A stretch of DNA of 50,590 bases, from contig NZ_LFML01000054.1 in assembly GCF_001044425.1 (NCBI RefSeq), positions 1-50,590 on the forward strand, written 5' to 3'. Positions within the stretch are counted from its first letter, which is position 1. Every line of letters starts with the position of its first letter. Both the position numbers and the translations under genes were made by a program. Source of the DNA: Streptomyces roseus (GTDB taxonomy: Bacteria; Actinomycetota; Actinomycetes; Streptomycetales; Streptomycetaceae). Shown here one piece after another: positions 24,869 through 33,151 of the stretch. The notes under the pieces were generated by a model. That model was not told the origin of the DNA. It saw nothing but the letters and a program-made list of their open reading frames with translations, and searched no databases.

Positions 24869-25026
24869 GCCTTCTCCCGCTTGAGGTAGGCCACGAGCTG
24901 CTCGGGGTTGTTGGGGCCGGGCACGACCTGGACGAGCTCCCAGCCGTCCTCGCCCCAGGTGTCCAGGATCTGCTTGGTGGCGTGGACCAGCAGCGGGACC
25001 GTCGCGTATTCGAACTTCTTGGTCAT
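24865..25026 (-). CDS. DUF4177 small protein
   Basis: A 53-residue protein starting MTKKFEYATVPLLVHATKQI with WGEDGWELVQVV, the DUF4177 signature. It overlaps ridA by four bases. ATG 25026 has TACGCT seven bases upstream and no Shine-Dalgarno, so the two-gene mRNA is probably leaderless. The function is unknown. Orthologue by position of the small gene next to Rv3678c. Confidence 0.85.
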   Translation of the reverse strand: MTKKFEYATVPLLVHATKQILDTWGEDGWELVQVVPGPNNPEQLVAYLKREKA

Positions 25027-25126
25027 GGGGGCGAGCGTAATGCCTGGGAGCCCGTGCTCCCCCCGGCCGGAGGTTGGGGGGAGGCTCATGCGCGGCCGCG
25101 GGGGCGAGTGGTTAGGCTCAGAGGCT

Positions 25127-26107
25127 GTGAGCAGGCTCCAGGTGGTCAGCGGCAAGGGCGGAACCGGAAAGACCACGGTCGCCGCGGCACTCGCGCTCGC
25201 CCTCGCGCGCGAGGGCAGGCGGACGCTGCTGGTCGAGGTCGAGGGCAGGCAGGGGATCGCGCAGCTCTTCGGCGCGGAGGCGCTCCCCTACGAGGAGCGC
25301 AAGATCGCTGTCGCCTCGGGCGGCGGGGAGGTCTTCGCGCTGGCCATCGACGCCGAGCGGGCGCTCCTGGACTACCTCCAGATGTTCTACAAGCTGGGCT
25401 CCGCCGGGCGCGCCCTGAAGAAGCTCGGCGCCATCGACTTCGCGACGACCATCGCGCCGGGGCTGCGGGACGTGCTGCTGACCGGCAAGGCGTGCGAGGC
25501 GGTCCGGCGCAAGGACAAGGCAGGCCGCTACGTCTACGACCACGTGATCATGGACGCTCCGCCGACCGGACGGATCACCCGCTTCCTGAACGTCAACGAC
25601 GAGGTGGCGGGGCTGGCCCGGTTCGGGCCGATCCACAACCAGGCCCAGGCCGTCATGAAGGTGCTCAAGTCCCCGGAGACGGCCGTCCACCTGGTCACGC
25701 TGCTGGAGGAGATGCCCGTCCAGGAGACCGCCGACGGGATCGCCGAGCTGCGGGAGGCCGGACTTCCCGTGGGGCGGGTCGTCGTCAACATGGTGCGGCC
25801 GCACCATCTGGACGAGGCCACCCTGCGAGCCGCCGCCGACGAGCGGCGGGCCGAGGTGGCCAGGGCGCTCTCCCGGGCGGGCCTGGGCGGAGCGCGCCGC
25901 GGCGGGCTCGCGGAGCGGCTGGTGGACCCGCTGCTCGCGCAGGCGGCCGAGCACGCGAGCCGGGTGGAGCTGGAGCGCGCGCAGCGCACCGTACTGGAGC
26001 AGCTGGACATGGAGACGTACGAACTCCCCCTGCTCGGCGCGGGAATGGATCTGGCCGGGCTCTACGAGCTGGCCTCGGAACTGCGGAAGCAGGCGGGCGA
26101 GGAATGA
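25127..26107 (+). CDS. ArsA/Get3-like ATPase, first of a pair
   Basis: A 326-residue SIMIBI ATPase with the deviant Walker A GKGGTGKTT (~9-17) and Switch I-like MDAPPTGR. It has a single ATPase unit, so it would dimerise with itself or with the next gene's product. There is no arsB/arsC nearby and no metalloid-binding Cys cluster, so arsenic transport is unlikely despite frequent annotation. The mycobacterial orthologues (Rv3679/Rv3680) form a complex implicated in stress and drug tolerance. GTG 25127 has TAGGCT eight bases upstream. The stop overlaps the next start (ATGA). Confidence 0.88.
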   Translation: MSRLQVVSGKGGTGKTTVAAALALALAREGRRTLLVEVEGRQGIAQLFGAEALPYEERKIAVASGGGEVFALAIDAERALLDYLQMFYKLGSAGRALKKLGAIDFATTIAPGLRDVLLTGKACEAVRRKDKAGRYVYDHVIMDAPPTGRITRFLNVNDEVAGLARFGPIHNQAQAVMKVLKSPETAVHLVTLLEEMPVQETADGIAELREAGLPVGRVVVNMVRPHHLDEATLRAAADERRAEVARALSRAGLGGARRGGLAERLVDPLLAQAAEHASRVELERAQRTVLEQLDMETYELPLLGAGMDLAGLYELASELRKQAGEE

Positions 26108-27447
26108 CCGAGGCCACGACGGGAACGAAGAGCGGCAGCGGCGGCCCCCGGATGGACGCCGCCCCGCGGCTGCCCGTGGACCGGCTGCTGGACGATCCGG
26201 GGACGCGGATCATCGTCTGCTGCGGCGCGGGCGGGGTCGGCAAGACCACGACCGCCGCGGCCCTGGGCGTGCGGGCGGCGGAGCGCGGGCGGAAGGTGGT
26301 CGTGCTGACGATCGACCCGGCGCGGCGGCTCGCGCAGTCGATGGGGATCGACTCGCTGGACAACACCCCCCGCCGGGTGAAGGGGGTCGACGGGGCGGAC
26401 GGCGGCGAACTGCACGCCATGATGCTGGACATGAAGCGGACCTTCGACGAGATCGTCGAGGGGCACGCGGACGCCGAGCGGGCCGGGGCCATCCTCGCCA
26501 ACCCCTTCTACCAGTCGCTGTCGGCCGGCTTCGCGGGCACGCAGGAGTACATGGCGATGGAGAAGCTGGGCCAGCTGCGGGCCCGCGACGACTGGGACCT
26601 GATCGTCGTGGACACCCCGCCGAGCCGGTCCGCGCTGGACTTCCTCGACGCGCCGAAGCGGCTGGGGTCCTTCCTGGACGGGAAGTTCATCCGGGTGCTG
26701 ATGGCTCCGGCGAAGGTGGGCGGCCGGGCGGGGATGAAGTTCCTCAACGTCGGCATGTCGCTGATGACCGGCACGCTGAGCAAGCTGATGGGTGCCTCGC
26801 TGCTGAAGGACGTGCAGACGTTCGTGGCGGCGATGGACACGATGTTCGGGGGCTTCCGCACCCGCGCGGACGCCACGTTCCGGCTGCTCCAGGCTCCGGG
26901 GACGGCCTTCCTGGTGGTCGCGGCGCCCGAGCCGGACGCGCTGCGGGAGGCGGCGTACTTCGTGGAGCGGCTGGCCGCGGAGGACATGCCGCTGGCCGGG
27001 CTGGTACTGAACCGGGTGCACGGCAGCGGGGCCGAACAGCTGTCCGCGGAGCGGGCGTTGGCCGCCGCAGAGAATCTTGAAGAAGGCGGCATTGTCGATC
27101 AGGAGCCCGGGAATGCTGGACTTCGTGACCCGGCCGCGGAGGCCGACGCGGCGGACGGCGGGGCCCGGGACGGCGGCGCGGAGGCCGACGCGGACACAGA
27201 CGTACACGTAGACGGAGACGCCGATGTGGACGCCGATGTGGACGAGATCACCGCTGGACTGCTGCGTCTGCACGCCGAGCGGATGCAGGTGATCGCGCGT
27301 GAACAGCGCACACGCGATCGTTTCACCTCACTGCACCCCGAGGTGGCGGTGGCCGAAGTGGCCGCCCTGCCCGGCGATGTGCACGACCTCGCCGGGCTGC
27401 GGGCCATCGGAGAGCGACTCGCGGCCGGGGTGCCGGCCGGAGCTTAG
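26104..27447 (+). CDS. ArsA/Get3-like ATPase, second of a pair
   Basis: A 447-residue partner of the preceding protein. Walker A is GAGGVGKTT (~41-49) and Switch I is VDTPPSRSALDF. Between the ATPase core and a C-terminal helical region there is an insert of ~50 residues (about 340-385, DNA 27120-27250) made mostly of Asp, Ala, Gly and Val, probably disordered and strongly acidic. Translational coupling by ATGA overlap indicates a heteromeric complex. wblA follows on the opposite strand. Confidence 0.88.
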   Translation: MTEATTGTKSGSGGPRMDAAPRLPVDRLLDDPGTRIIVCCGAGGVGKTTTAAALGVRAAERGRKVVVLTIDPARRLAQSMGIDSLDNTPRRVKGVDGADGGELHAMMLDMKRTFDEIVEGHADAERAGAILANPFYQSLSAGFAGTQEYMAMEKLGQLRARDDWDLIVVDTPPSRSALDFLDAPKRLGSFLDGKFIRVLMAPAKVGGRAGMKFLNVGMSLMTGTLSKLMGASLLKDVQTFVAAMDTMFGGFRTRADATFRLLQAPGTAFLVVAAPEPDALREAAYFVERLAAEDMPLAGLVLNRVHGSGAEQLSAERALAAAENLEEGGIVDQEPGNAGLRDPAAEADAADGGARDGGAEADADTDVHVDGDADVDADVDEITAGLLRLHAERMQVIAREQRTRDRFTSLHPEVAVAEVAALPGDVHDLAGLRAIGERLAAGVPAGA

Positions 27448-27546
27448 GCGTACGTACGGCGGATGCCTGCGACGCTTGCCTGCGTACGAGCGGTGCCTCC
27501 GGGTGCGGAGGCAGTCGTACGCGGGACCGCGCGAGGGGCCTGCGGC

Positions 27547-27906
27547 CTACCCGGCTGCCGCGTACGTCTCGTACGGGACGTCGAGGTCCGCGATGTCCGC
27601 GTCGACATCCACGGTGAGGATGCCGGTACTGCGCTCGTACTCCGTGCGGGCGGTTTCGAGCAGCCGTCGCCACGAGGTGACGGTGGGACGCCGGCGCAGC
27701 AGTGCGCGACGTTCCCGCTCGGTCATTCCGCCCCATACTCCGAACTCGACACGATTGTCGAGCGCGTCGGCCAGGCACTCGGTCCGCACCGGACATCCGG
27801 TGCACACCGCCTTGGCCCTGTTCTGTGCCGCTCCTTGAACGAACAGTTCATCCGGATCGGTAGTGCGGCAGGCTGCCTGCGCACTCCAGTCGGTAACCCA
27901 GCCCAT
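27547..27906 (-). CDS. wblA: WhiB-family iron-sulfur regulator WblA
   Basis: A 119-residue Wbl protein: AACRTTDPDELF, CTGCPVRTEC (four Cys for a 4Fe-4S cluster with C-x2-C-x5-C), then the GVWGGMTERERR turn and a basic tail. WblA (SCO3579) is a key switch for sporulation and antibiotic production and the orthologue of WhiB4 in mycobacteria. I place the start at ATG 27906 because the upstream 19 codons (to GTG 27963) use rare codons such as CTA; the longer form cannot be excluded. The upstream intergenic region is long, which fits complex control. Confidence 0.93.
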   Translation of the reverse strand: MGWVTDWSAQAACRTTDPDELFVQGAAQNRAKAVCTGCPVRTECLADALDNRVEFGVWGGMTERERRALLRRRPTVTSWRRLLETARTEYERSTGILTVDVDADIADLDVPYETYAAAG

Positions 27907-28032
27907 CCCGGCGCCGTCCTCTCCCGAATCGAGGCTCCCCCACGGCGGTAGCGGCATATTCACCGCTGCCAGTTGAGGACGTTACGGAAGGTGGGCACGG
28001 CGCAACACCCCCGACGGGCCCAATCTTGAATG

Positions 28033-28079
28033 GTCCGAACGGACTATGGGTAAGCGGCAGATCACCCGACGGAGTGATC
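28033..28079. promoter_or_regulatory. Two inverted repeats in the wblA-PBP intergenic region
   Basis: GTCCG-AA-CGGAC (near 28033-28044) and GATCAC-N8-GTGATC (28060-28079) lie upstream of wblA on the minus strand. The second is close to a BldD-type TNAC...GTNA arrangement, but its spacing is one base too long. BldD is a known wblA regulator; the assignment is tentative. The rest of the ~400-bp region is the divergent promoter space for wblA and the PBP gene. Confidence 0.35.
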
Positions 28080-28303
28080 CGGCGACATGCCCGACCATTC
28101 CGGCAATTCGGGTGAACTCGGCGGACCACGGACGAGCGACCGTCAGGGTGACGGGCGAGATTCGGACATCAGTCCACCCCATTCGGGAAGGGTGAAAATC
28201 AAGCCGAGGGGTTGATGTCGCACCGCACTGCTGTGACAGTTGGGGACAGCTTAGGCCAAGGCATTCGCGCGTGTCCGGCGAATGAGAACGTAGGCTGCCC
28301 TCT

Positions 28304-30595
28304 ATGGGAAAGAAGCGCTCGGGCGCCGGGCTCACGGGGCCGCAGCAGGCCGCCAAGTTCCTCGGGGTGTCCGTTCTCGCCGGAGTTGTGCTGGCCGGCA
28401 TCGCGATCCCGGGCGCAGGCGCCCTCGGGCTCGCCGCGAAGGGAACGGTCGAGGGATTCGACGAGATCCCGGCCAATCTCAAGACGCCGCCGCTGAGTCA
28501 GCGCACGACGATTCTGGACGCCGAGGGTGGCCTGATCGCCACGGTCTATTCACGGGACCGGCAGGTGGTGCCGCTGACGGCCATCTCCCCGTACATGCAG
28601 AAGGCGATCGTCGCGATCGAGGACTCGCGTTTCTACGAGCACGGCGCGATCGACGCGAAGGGCATCCTGCGCGCGGTGAACCGCAACGCGCAGGAAGGCG
28701 GAGCCGCGCAGGGCGCCTCGACGCTCACGCAGCAGTACGTGAAGAACGTGTTCGTCGAAGAGGCCGGCGATGACGAGACCAAGGTGCGGGAGGCGCAGGA
28801 GAAGAGCCTCGGCCGCAAGGTCCGGGAACTGAAGTACTCGATCCAGGTCGAGGAGGAACTCGGGAAGAAGAAGATCCTCGAGAACTACCTCAACATCACG
28901 TACTTCGGCCAGCAGGCATACGGAATCGAATCCGCCGCCCAGCGCTACTTCAGCAAGCCGGCCAAGGACCTGACCCTGGACGAGTCGGCGTTGCTGGCGG
29001 GCGTCGTGCAGTCGCCGAGCCGGTTCGACCCGGTGAACGACGCGCAGGAGGCGATGAAGCGCCGCAACGTCGTCCTCCAGCGGATGGCCGACATGAAGGA
29101 CGTCTCCCAGGCCGAGGCGGACGAGGCGAAGAAGAAGCCGGTGACGCTGAAGGTGACGCGGCCGAGGAACGGCTGCATCACCGCGGTCAAGGGCGCGGGC
29201 TTCTTCTGCGACTACGTGCGCAACACGTTCCTGACCGACCCGGTGTTCGGCAAGACCCGCGAGGAGCGGGCCAAGCTCTGGAACCAGGGCGGTCTGACCG
29301 TGCGGACGACGCTGGACCCGCAGTCGCAGGAGTCCGTCAACGAGTCCATCAAGGACCACGTCAACCAGGACGACAAGGTCGCCACGGCCGTCACTCTGGT
29401 GCAGCCGGGCACGGGCCGGGTCCTCGCGATGGGCCAGTCCAAGCCGTACGGCTTCGGGAAGAACGAGACTCAGATCAACTTCTCGGTCGACAAGCGGATG
29501 GGCGGCTCGAACTTCGGCTTCCCGACCGGTTCGACCTTCAAGCCGTTCGTCGCGGCCGCGGCCCTGGAGAAGGGCGTGCCCGCGGGCAAGACGTACGCGT
29601 CCCCGCACGACATGGAGTACCCGAGCCCGGTGCAGACCTGCGGCGACAAGCCCTGGGTCAACACCTCCCACGACCGGGTGGAGAACGAGTCGGAGTCCGA
29701 GCGCGGCCCGTACGGCATGCAGGAGGCCATGGCCAAGTCGGTCAACACCTACTTCGTGGAGATGATCTCCGAGAACGGGCTCTGCCCCGTGACCGAGATG
29801 ACCACGAAGCTCGGCGTGATCCCGGCCGACGGGACGAAGCTGCCGGAGGTCCCGGCCATCGCGCTCGGCACCGAGGGCATGTCCCCGCTGACCATGGCGA
29901 ACGCGTACGCGACCTTCGCCAACCGCGGCGTGTACTGCACCCCCGTCGCCCTGGAGTCCATCACGGACTCGCACGGCAAGGCGCTGGCCGTGCCGAAGTC
30001 GCAGTGCGACCGCGTGATGAGCGAGAAGACCGCCGACACCGTCAACACGCTGCTGCTCGGCGTGATCGACTCCGGTACGGGTACGGCCGCGGGTCTGACC
30101 GACCGGCAGAACGCGGGCAAGACCGGCACCACCGACAGCCGCTACAACGCCTGGTTCGTCGGGTACACGCCGAACATGGCGGGTGCGACCTGGGTCGGCT
30201 CGGGCGGCGCCAAGCAGGTGTCGATGGAGAACATCACCATCGGCGGCCAGTACTACGACAAGGTCTACGGCGGCGGGCTGCCCGGCCCGATCTGGAAGCA
30301 GGCGGTCTCGGGCGCGCTGGACGGCCGGGAGGCCCCCAACTTCGTCACCGTCGGCCTCGGGCCGGACACCGGCGCGCCCACCGGCGGCGGCCGGCCCACC
30401 AACCCGGCGCCGAACAAGCCGGGGAAGCCCGGCAAGCCGGGCGGCGACAACAAGCCGGGCGGGCGCCCCGGCGGCCAGACGGCGGGAGCCGCGGGCGGTC
30501 CGACGGGCGGCGCCGGCGCCACGGGCGGGGCGACGGGCGGAAACACCCCGACCGACCCGTTCCCGGGCGGCATCATCGGCGGCCTGGAGGACTAG
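28304..30595 (+). CDS. Class A penicillin-binding protein
   Basis: A 763-residue bifunctional peptidoglycan synthase with an N-terminal membrane anchor (~18-45). The GT51 domain holds EDSRFYEHGA (catalytic Glu ~106) and GASTLTQQYVKN. The transpeptidase domain carries STFK (Ser ~410), SVN (~479) and KTGT (~606). The last ~90 residues are Gly/Pro/Thr-rich and presumably extend into the wall. Orthologue by position of M. tuberculosis ponA2. ATG 28304 has TAGGCT seven bases upstream, predicting a leaderless mRNA. Convergent with the YqeY gene. Confidence 0.95.
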   Translation: MGKKRSGAGLTGPQQAAKFLGVSVLAGVVLAGIAIPGAGALGLAAKGTVEGFDEIPANLKTPPLSQRTTILDAEGGLIATVYSRDRQVVPLTAISPYMQKAIVAIEDSRFYEHGAIDAKGILRAVNRNAQEGGAAQGASTLTQQYVKNVFVEEAGDDETKVREAQEKSLGRKVRELKYSIQVEEELGKKKILENYLNITYFGQQAYGIESAAQRYFSKPAKDLTLDESALLAGVVQSPSRFDPVNDAQEAMKRRNVVLQRMADMKDVSQAEADEAKKKPVTLKVTRPRNGCITAVKGAGFFCDYVRNTFLTDPVFGKTREERAKLWNQGGLTVRTTLDPQSQESVNESIKDHVNQDDKVATAVTLVQPGTGRVLAMGQSKPYGFGKNETQINFSVDKRMGGSNFGFPTGSTFKPFVAAAALEKGVPAGKTYASPHDMEYPSPVQTCGDKPWVNTSHDRVENESESERGPYGMQEAMAKSVNTYFVEMISENGLCPVTEMTTKLGVIPADGTKLPEVPAIALGTEGMSPLTMANAYATFANRGVYCTPVALESITDSHGKALAVPKSQCDRVMSEKTADTVNTLLLGVIDSGTGTAAGLTDRQNAGKTGTTDSRYNAWFVGYTPNMAGATWVGSGGAKQVSMENITIGGQYYDKVYGGGLPGPIWKQAVSGALDGREAPNFVTVGLGPDTGAPTGGGRPTNPAPNKPGKPGKPGGDNKPGGRPGGQTAGAAGGPTGGAGATGGATGGNTPTDPFPGGIIGGLED

Positions 30596-30605
30596 GCCAT
30601 GACGA

Positions 30606-30646
30606 CAGAGGGCCCCGCCCGCGCGACGCGCGGACGGGGCCCTCTG
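30606..30646. terminator. Bidirectional terminator hairpin between PBP and YqeY genes
   Basis: A 41-base hairpin: a 12-bp CAGAGGGCCCCG/CGGGGCCCTCTG outer stem and a 7-bp CCGCGCG/CGCGCGG inner stem, flanked by the two convergent stop codons. Confidence 0.8.
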
Positions 30647-30656
30647 CTTCGTCTGC

Positions 30657-31118
30657 TTACGCGAGGTGCTTCTTGACGGCGGCGGCGACGCGGCCGCCCT
30701 CCGCCAGACCGGCCACCTTCGGGTTCACGATCTTCATGACGGCGCCCATGGCCCGCGGCCCCTCGGCGCCCGCGGCCTTGGCCTCCTCGACGGCCTGCGC
30801 CACGATCGCGCCGAGCTCCTCGTCGCTGAGCTGCTTGGGCAGGTAGGTGTCGAGGAACTCGCCCTCCGCCGTCTCGCGAGCGGACTGCTCGGGACGACCG
30901 CCCTGCGCGAAGGCCTCCGCGGCCTCGCGACGCTTCTTCGCCTCCTTGGCGATCACCTTGAGGACCTCGTCGTCGGAGAGCACGCGCGCTTCCTTGCCCG
31001 CGACCTCCTCCTTGGTGATGGCGGCGAGGGTCAGGCGCAGCGTGGACGAGTGCAGCTCGTCGCGCGCCCTGATGGCGGTGGTGAGGTCTTCCTGGAGCTT
31101 GGCCTTGAGCGTGGTCAT
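30657..31118 (-). CDS. GatB/YqeY-domain protein
   Basis: A 153-residue YqeY-like protein: helical N-terminal part starting MTTLKAKLQEDL and the C-terminal GatB-tail-like region RAMGAVMKIVNPKVAGLAEG. YqeY resembles the tRNA-binding tail of GatB, but its role is unresolved. The longer upstream frame is discarded because MTTLKAKLQEDL is the family N-terminus. CAGACT lies six bases before ATG 31118, again the leaderless layout. Confidence 0.9.
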   Translation of the reverse strand: MTTLKAKLQEDLTTAIRARDELHSSTLRLTLAAITKEEVAGKEARVLSDDEVLKVIAKEAKKRREAAEAFAQGGRPEQSARETAEGEFLDTYLPKQLSDEELGAIVAQAVEEAKAAGAEGPRAMGAVMKIVNPKVAGLAEGGRVAAAVKKHLA

Positions 31119-31185
31119 GACCTGAGTCTGCCAGGTGGACGGGCGGTGGCGCCCGCAGGTTTTCCGCGTCTGCGACGATGGGGCC

Positions 31186-32124
31186 ATGCGTGCGCGTTAC
31201 GGAGTACCCCTGAAGGTCACGGCGTCGATCGCGGCGGTGGGAGCCGCCGGCGTCGCTTATGCCGCCGGTTTCGAGGCGCGGTCGTTCCGGCTGCGCCGGA
31301 TCACCGTGCCGGTGCTCCCCGCCGGGATGCGGCCGCTGCGCGTGCTCCAGGTCTCCGACATCCACATGGTGCGCGGGCAGCACAAGAAGCGTGCCTGGCT
31401 CCAGTCGCTGGCCGGCCTGCGGCCGGACTTCGTGGTGAACACGGGCGACAACCTCTCCGACACGGAGGGCGTGCCGGAGGTACTGGACGCCCTGGGCCCG
31501 CTGATGTCCTTCCCCGGGGTGTACGTCTTCGGGTCGAACGACTACTACGGGCCGCGGCTGCGCAACCCCGGGCGCTACCTGATCGAGAAGGTCCAGGGGC
31601 GGCACGGGCTGAACGGCAACAAGCCGGTCGTCGGCGCCGTGCACAACCCGTGGGAGGAGATGCGGGACGCCTTCGACGCGGCGGGCTGGGTCAACCTCAC
31701 CAACACGCGCGGCCGCCTGAAACTGCCCGGGCTGGATCTGGCGTTCACCGGGCTCGACGACCCGCACATCAAGCGGGACCGGTATGAGCGGGTCGCGGGC
31801 GGCCCGGAGGCGGACGCGGACTTCTCGATGGCGGTCGTGCACGCCCCGTACCTGCGGGTCCTGGAGTCCTTCACGGCCGACCGGTATCCGCTGATCCTGG
31901 CGGGGCACACGCACGGCGGGCAGCTGTGCATCCCGTTCTACGGGGCGCTCGTCACCAACTGCGACCTGGACACGGAGCGGGTGAAGGGGCTCTCCACGCA
32001 CGAGGCGGGCGGGCACCGCGCGTACCTGCACGTCTCGGCGGGCTGCGGCACGAACCGCTACACCCCGGTCCGCTTCGCCTGCCCCCCGGAAGCCACCCTG
32101 CTGACGCTGACCCCGAAGGCGTAG
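31186..32124 (+). CDS. Membrane-anchored metallophosphoesterase
   Basis: A 312-residue calcineurin-like phosphoesterase with an N-terminal hydrophobic anchor (~10-28). The metal motifs are in order: [27 protein letters not shown] and AGHTHGGQ, all intact. YaeI-like enzymes of this type act on membrane-linked phosphates; the substrate here is unknown. ATG 31186 has GATGGGG just upstream. The position next to PBP matches Rv3683 beside ponA2. Confidence 0.88.
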   Translation: MRARYGVPLKVTASIAAVGAAGVAYAAGFEARSFRLRRITVPVLPAGMRPLRVLQVSDIHMVRGQHKKRAWLQSLAGLRPDFVVNTGDNLSDTEGVPEVLDALGPLMSFPGVYVFGSNDYYGPRLRNPGRYLIEKVQGRHGLNGNKPVVGAVHNPWEEMRDAFDAAGWVNLTNTRGRLKLPGLDLAFTGLDDPHIKRDRYERVAGGPEADADFSMAVVHAPYLRVLESFTADRYPLILAGHTHGGQLCIPFYGALVTNCDLDTERVKGLSTHEAGGHRAYLHVSAGCGTNRYTPVRFACPPEATLLTLTPKA

Positions 32125-32156
32125 CCCCCCCGGCGGCCCCCTCGCGAAAACCGGAT

Positions 32157-32185
32157 TTCGTCTCCGGCCGAGGGTCCGCTAAAGT
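32157..32185 (+). promoter_or_regulatory. Promoter of tRNA-Pro
   Basis: TTCGTC (-35, 32157-32162) and TAAAGT (-10, 32180-32185) with a 17-bp spacer, about 41 bp before the tRNA. Confidence 0.55.
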
Positions 32186-32226
32186 AATCGATGTCGCCAG
32201 GACAGCAACTGCTGCCAAGCGACGAT

Positions 32227-32300
32227 CGGGGTGTAGCGCAGCTTGGCAGCGCGCTTCGTTCGGGACGAAGAGGTCGTGGGTTCAAATCCCGCCACCCCGA
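32227..32300 (+). tRNA. tRNA-Pro (anticodon CGG)
   Basis: A complete 74-nt cloverleaf: acceptor CGGGGTG/CACCCCG, D stem GCGC/GCGC, anticodon stem CTTCG/CGAAG around loop TTCGGGA with CGG at 32261-32263, T arm with TTCAAAT, discriminator A. CCA is not encoded. It decodes CCG, the dominant Pro codon in this GC-rich genome. Confidence 0.97.
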
Positions 32301-32315
32301 CTTCGTAAGACCAGG

Positions 32316-32352
32316 TCAGGGGCCTGATCCACTCAGTGGATCAGGCCCCTGA
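32316..32352 (+). terminator. tRNA terminator and 37-bp palindrome
   Basis: TCAGGGGCCTGATCCACT is followed almost immediately by its exact complement (18-bp arms, one central base), 16 bp past the tRNA. The longest perfect inverted repeat in the window. No phage attachment duplication of the tRNA 3' end was seen downstream. Confidence 0.75.
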
Positions 32353-32570
32353 GTGGTTTCCGGGCCTGCCCTGGGAGCCGCCGGGGAGGCGGGCTCGGAA
32401 TCCGGCTCCGGCGGGGAGTCGGGCCGCGTGTGTGCGGGTGCTCGACGGTGTTCATCTGGTGCGCCCGTTCAGGGAGCGTCCGGGACTCTGCGTCCTTCCC
32501 GGAGAGGCGAAGCCGGTAGGGGTCTCCGTTCGTGAACCGGGGCTCGGGTGCGGGGCGTTGGGGGTGCGCC

Positions 32571-33119
32571 TCAGGTGTTCGGCTCCGGTTCGGACCCCAG
32601 TGCCGCCAGTTCGGCGCGGGTCAGTGACAGGAACTCCGGCGAGGGGCTGACCTCCACCCCGCGTTCCCGCGCGAGCGTCCGGAGGTGGTCGAGGACCGTG
32701 CCGACCGTGGGGAAGGAGCCGGGCGGGCGCAGGAGCCACAGGCGGCCCGGCGGACGGGGCGGGATCCCGAGGCGTGCCAGGACCTCCTCGGTCTCCCGGT
32801 CGAGGTCGTGGAGATCGGGGTCGGCGAGCGGGGCGGCCTCCACGCCGGTGATGTGGCCGTGGCCGTCCAGCCGGGTCTCCACCGCCCAGTGGGTGGACCG
32901 GTCGGGGATCCAGGTCCGGGCCGCCGGGGGCCATACGTACGGGAGGAACGCCCACAGCGTCTCCCCGGGTGCGGGCTCCCAGCCGAGCACCTCCAGCTCC
33001 CGGACCTCGGGCAGCCGGTCCGGCTCCTGCTCGCTGCGGCCGCTGCGGCGCAGCGCGAGCGGGTGCGGAGTTCCGTCCTCGTCCCAGGAGTTCCACGAGT
33101 CCCACGAGTCCCTCGCCAT
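32571..33119 (-). CDS. Hypothetical protein
   Basis: A 182-residue protein with an odd start rich in Trp, Ser and Asp (WDSWNSWDEDG) and later GWEPAPGETLWAFLPYVWPP; no signal peptide or membrane span. Codon bias supports a real gene. I do not recognise the family. The 218 bp between it and the tRNA terminator contain nothing I can assign. Confidence 0.6.
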   Translation of the reverse strand: MARDSWDSWNSWDEDGTPHPLALRRSGRSEQEPDRLPEVRELEVLGWEPAPGETLWAFLPYVWPPAARTWIPDRSTHWAVETRLDGHGHITGVEAAPLADPDLHDLDRETEEVLARLGIPPRPPGRLWLLRPPGSFPTVGTVLDHLRTLARERGVEVSPSPEFLSLTRAELAALGSEPEPNT

Positions 33120-33151
33120 GCGCGCAGGCTACCGCCGCGGCGGGCGCCGTC

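Noticed and set aside
25127..27447. Arsenic resistance operon
   Set aside because: Only ArsA-like ATPases are present; no arsB, arsC or arsR and no metalloid-binding cysteines.
32227..32352. tRNA-associated attachment site of an integrative element
   Set aside because: No repeat of the tRNA 3' end and no integrase were seen; the palindrome is a terminator.
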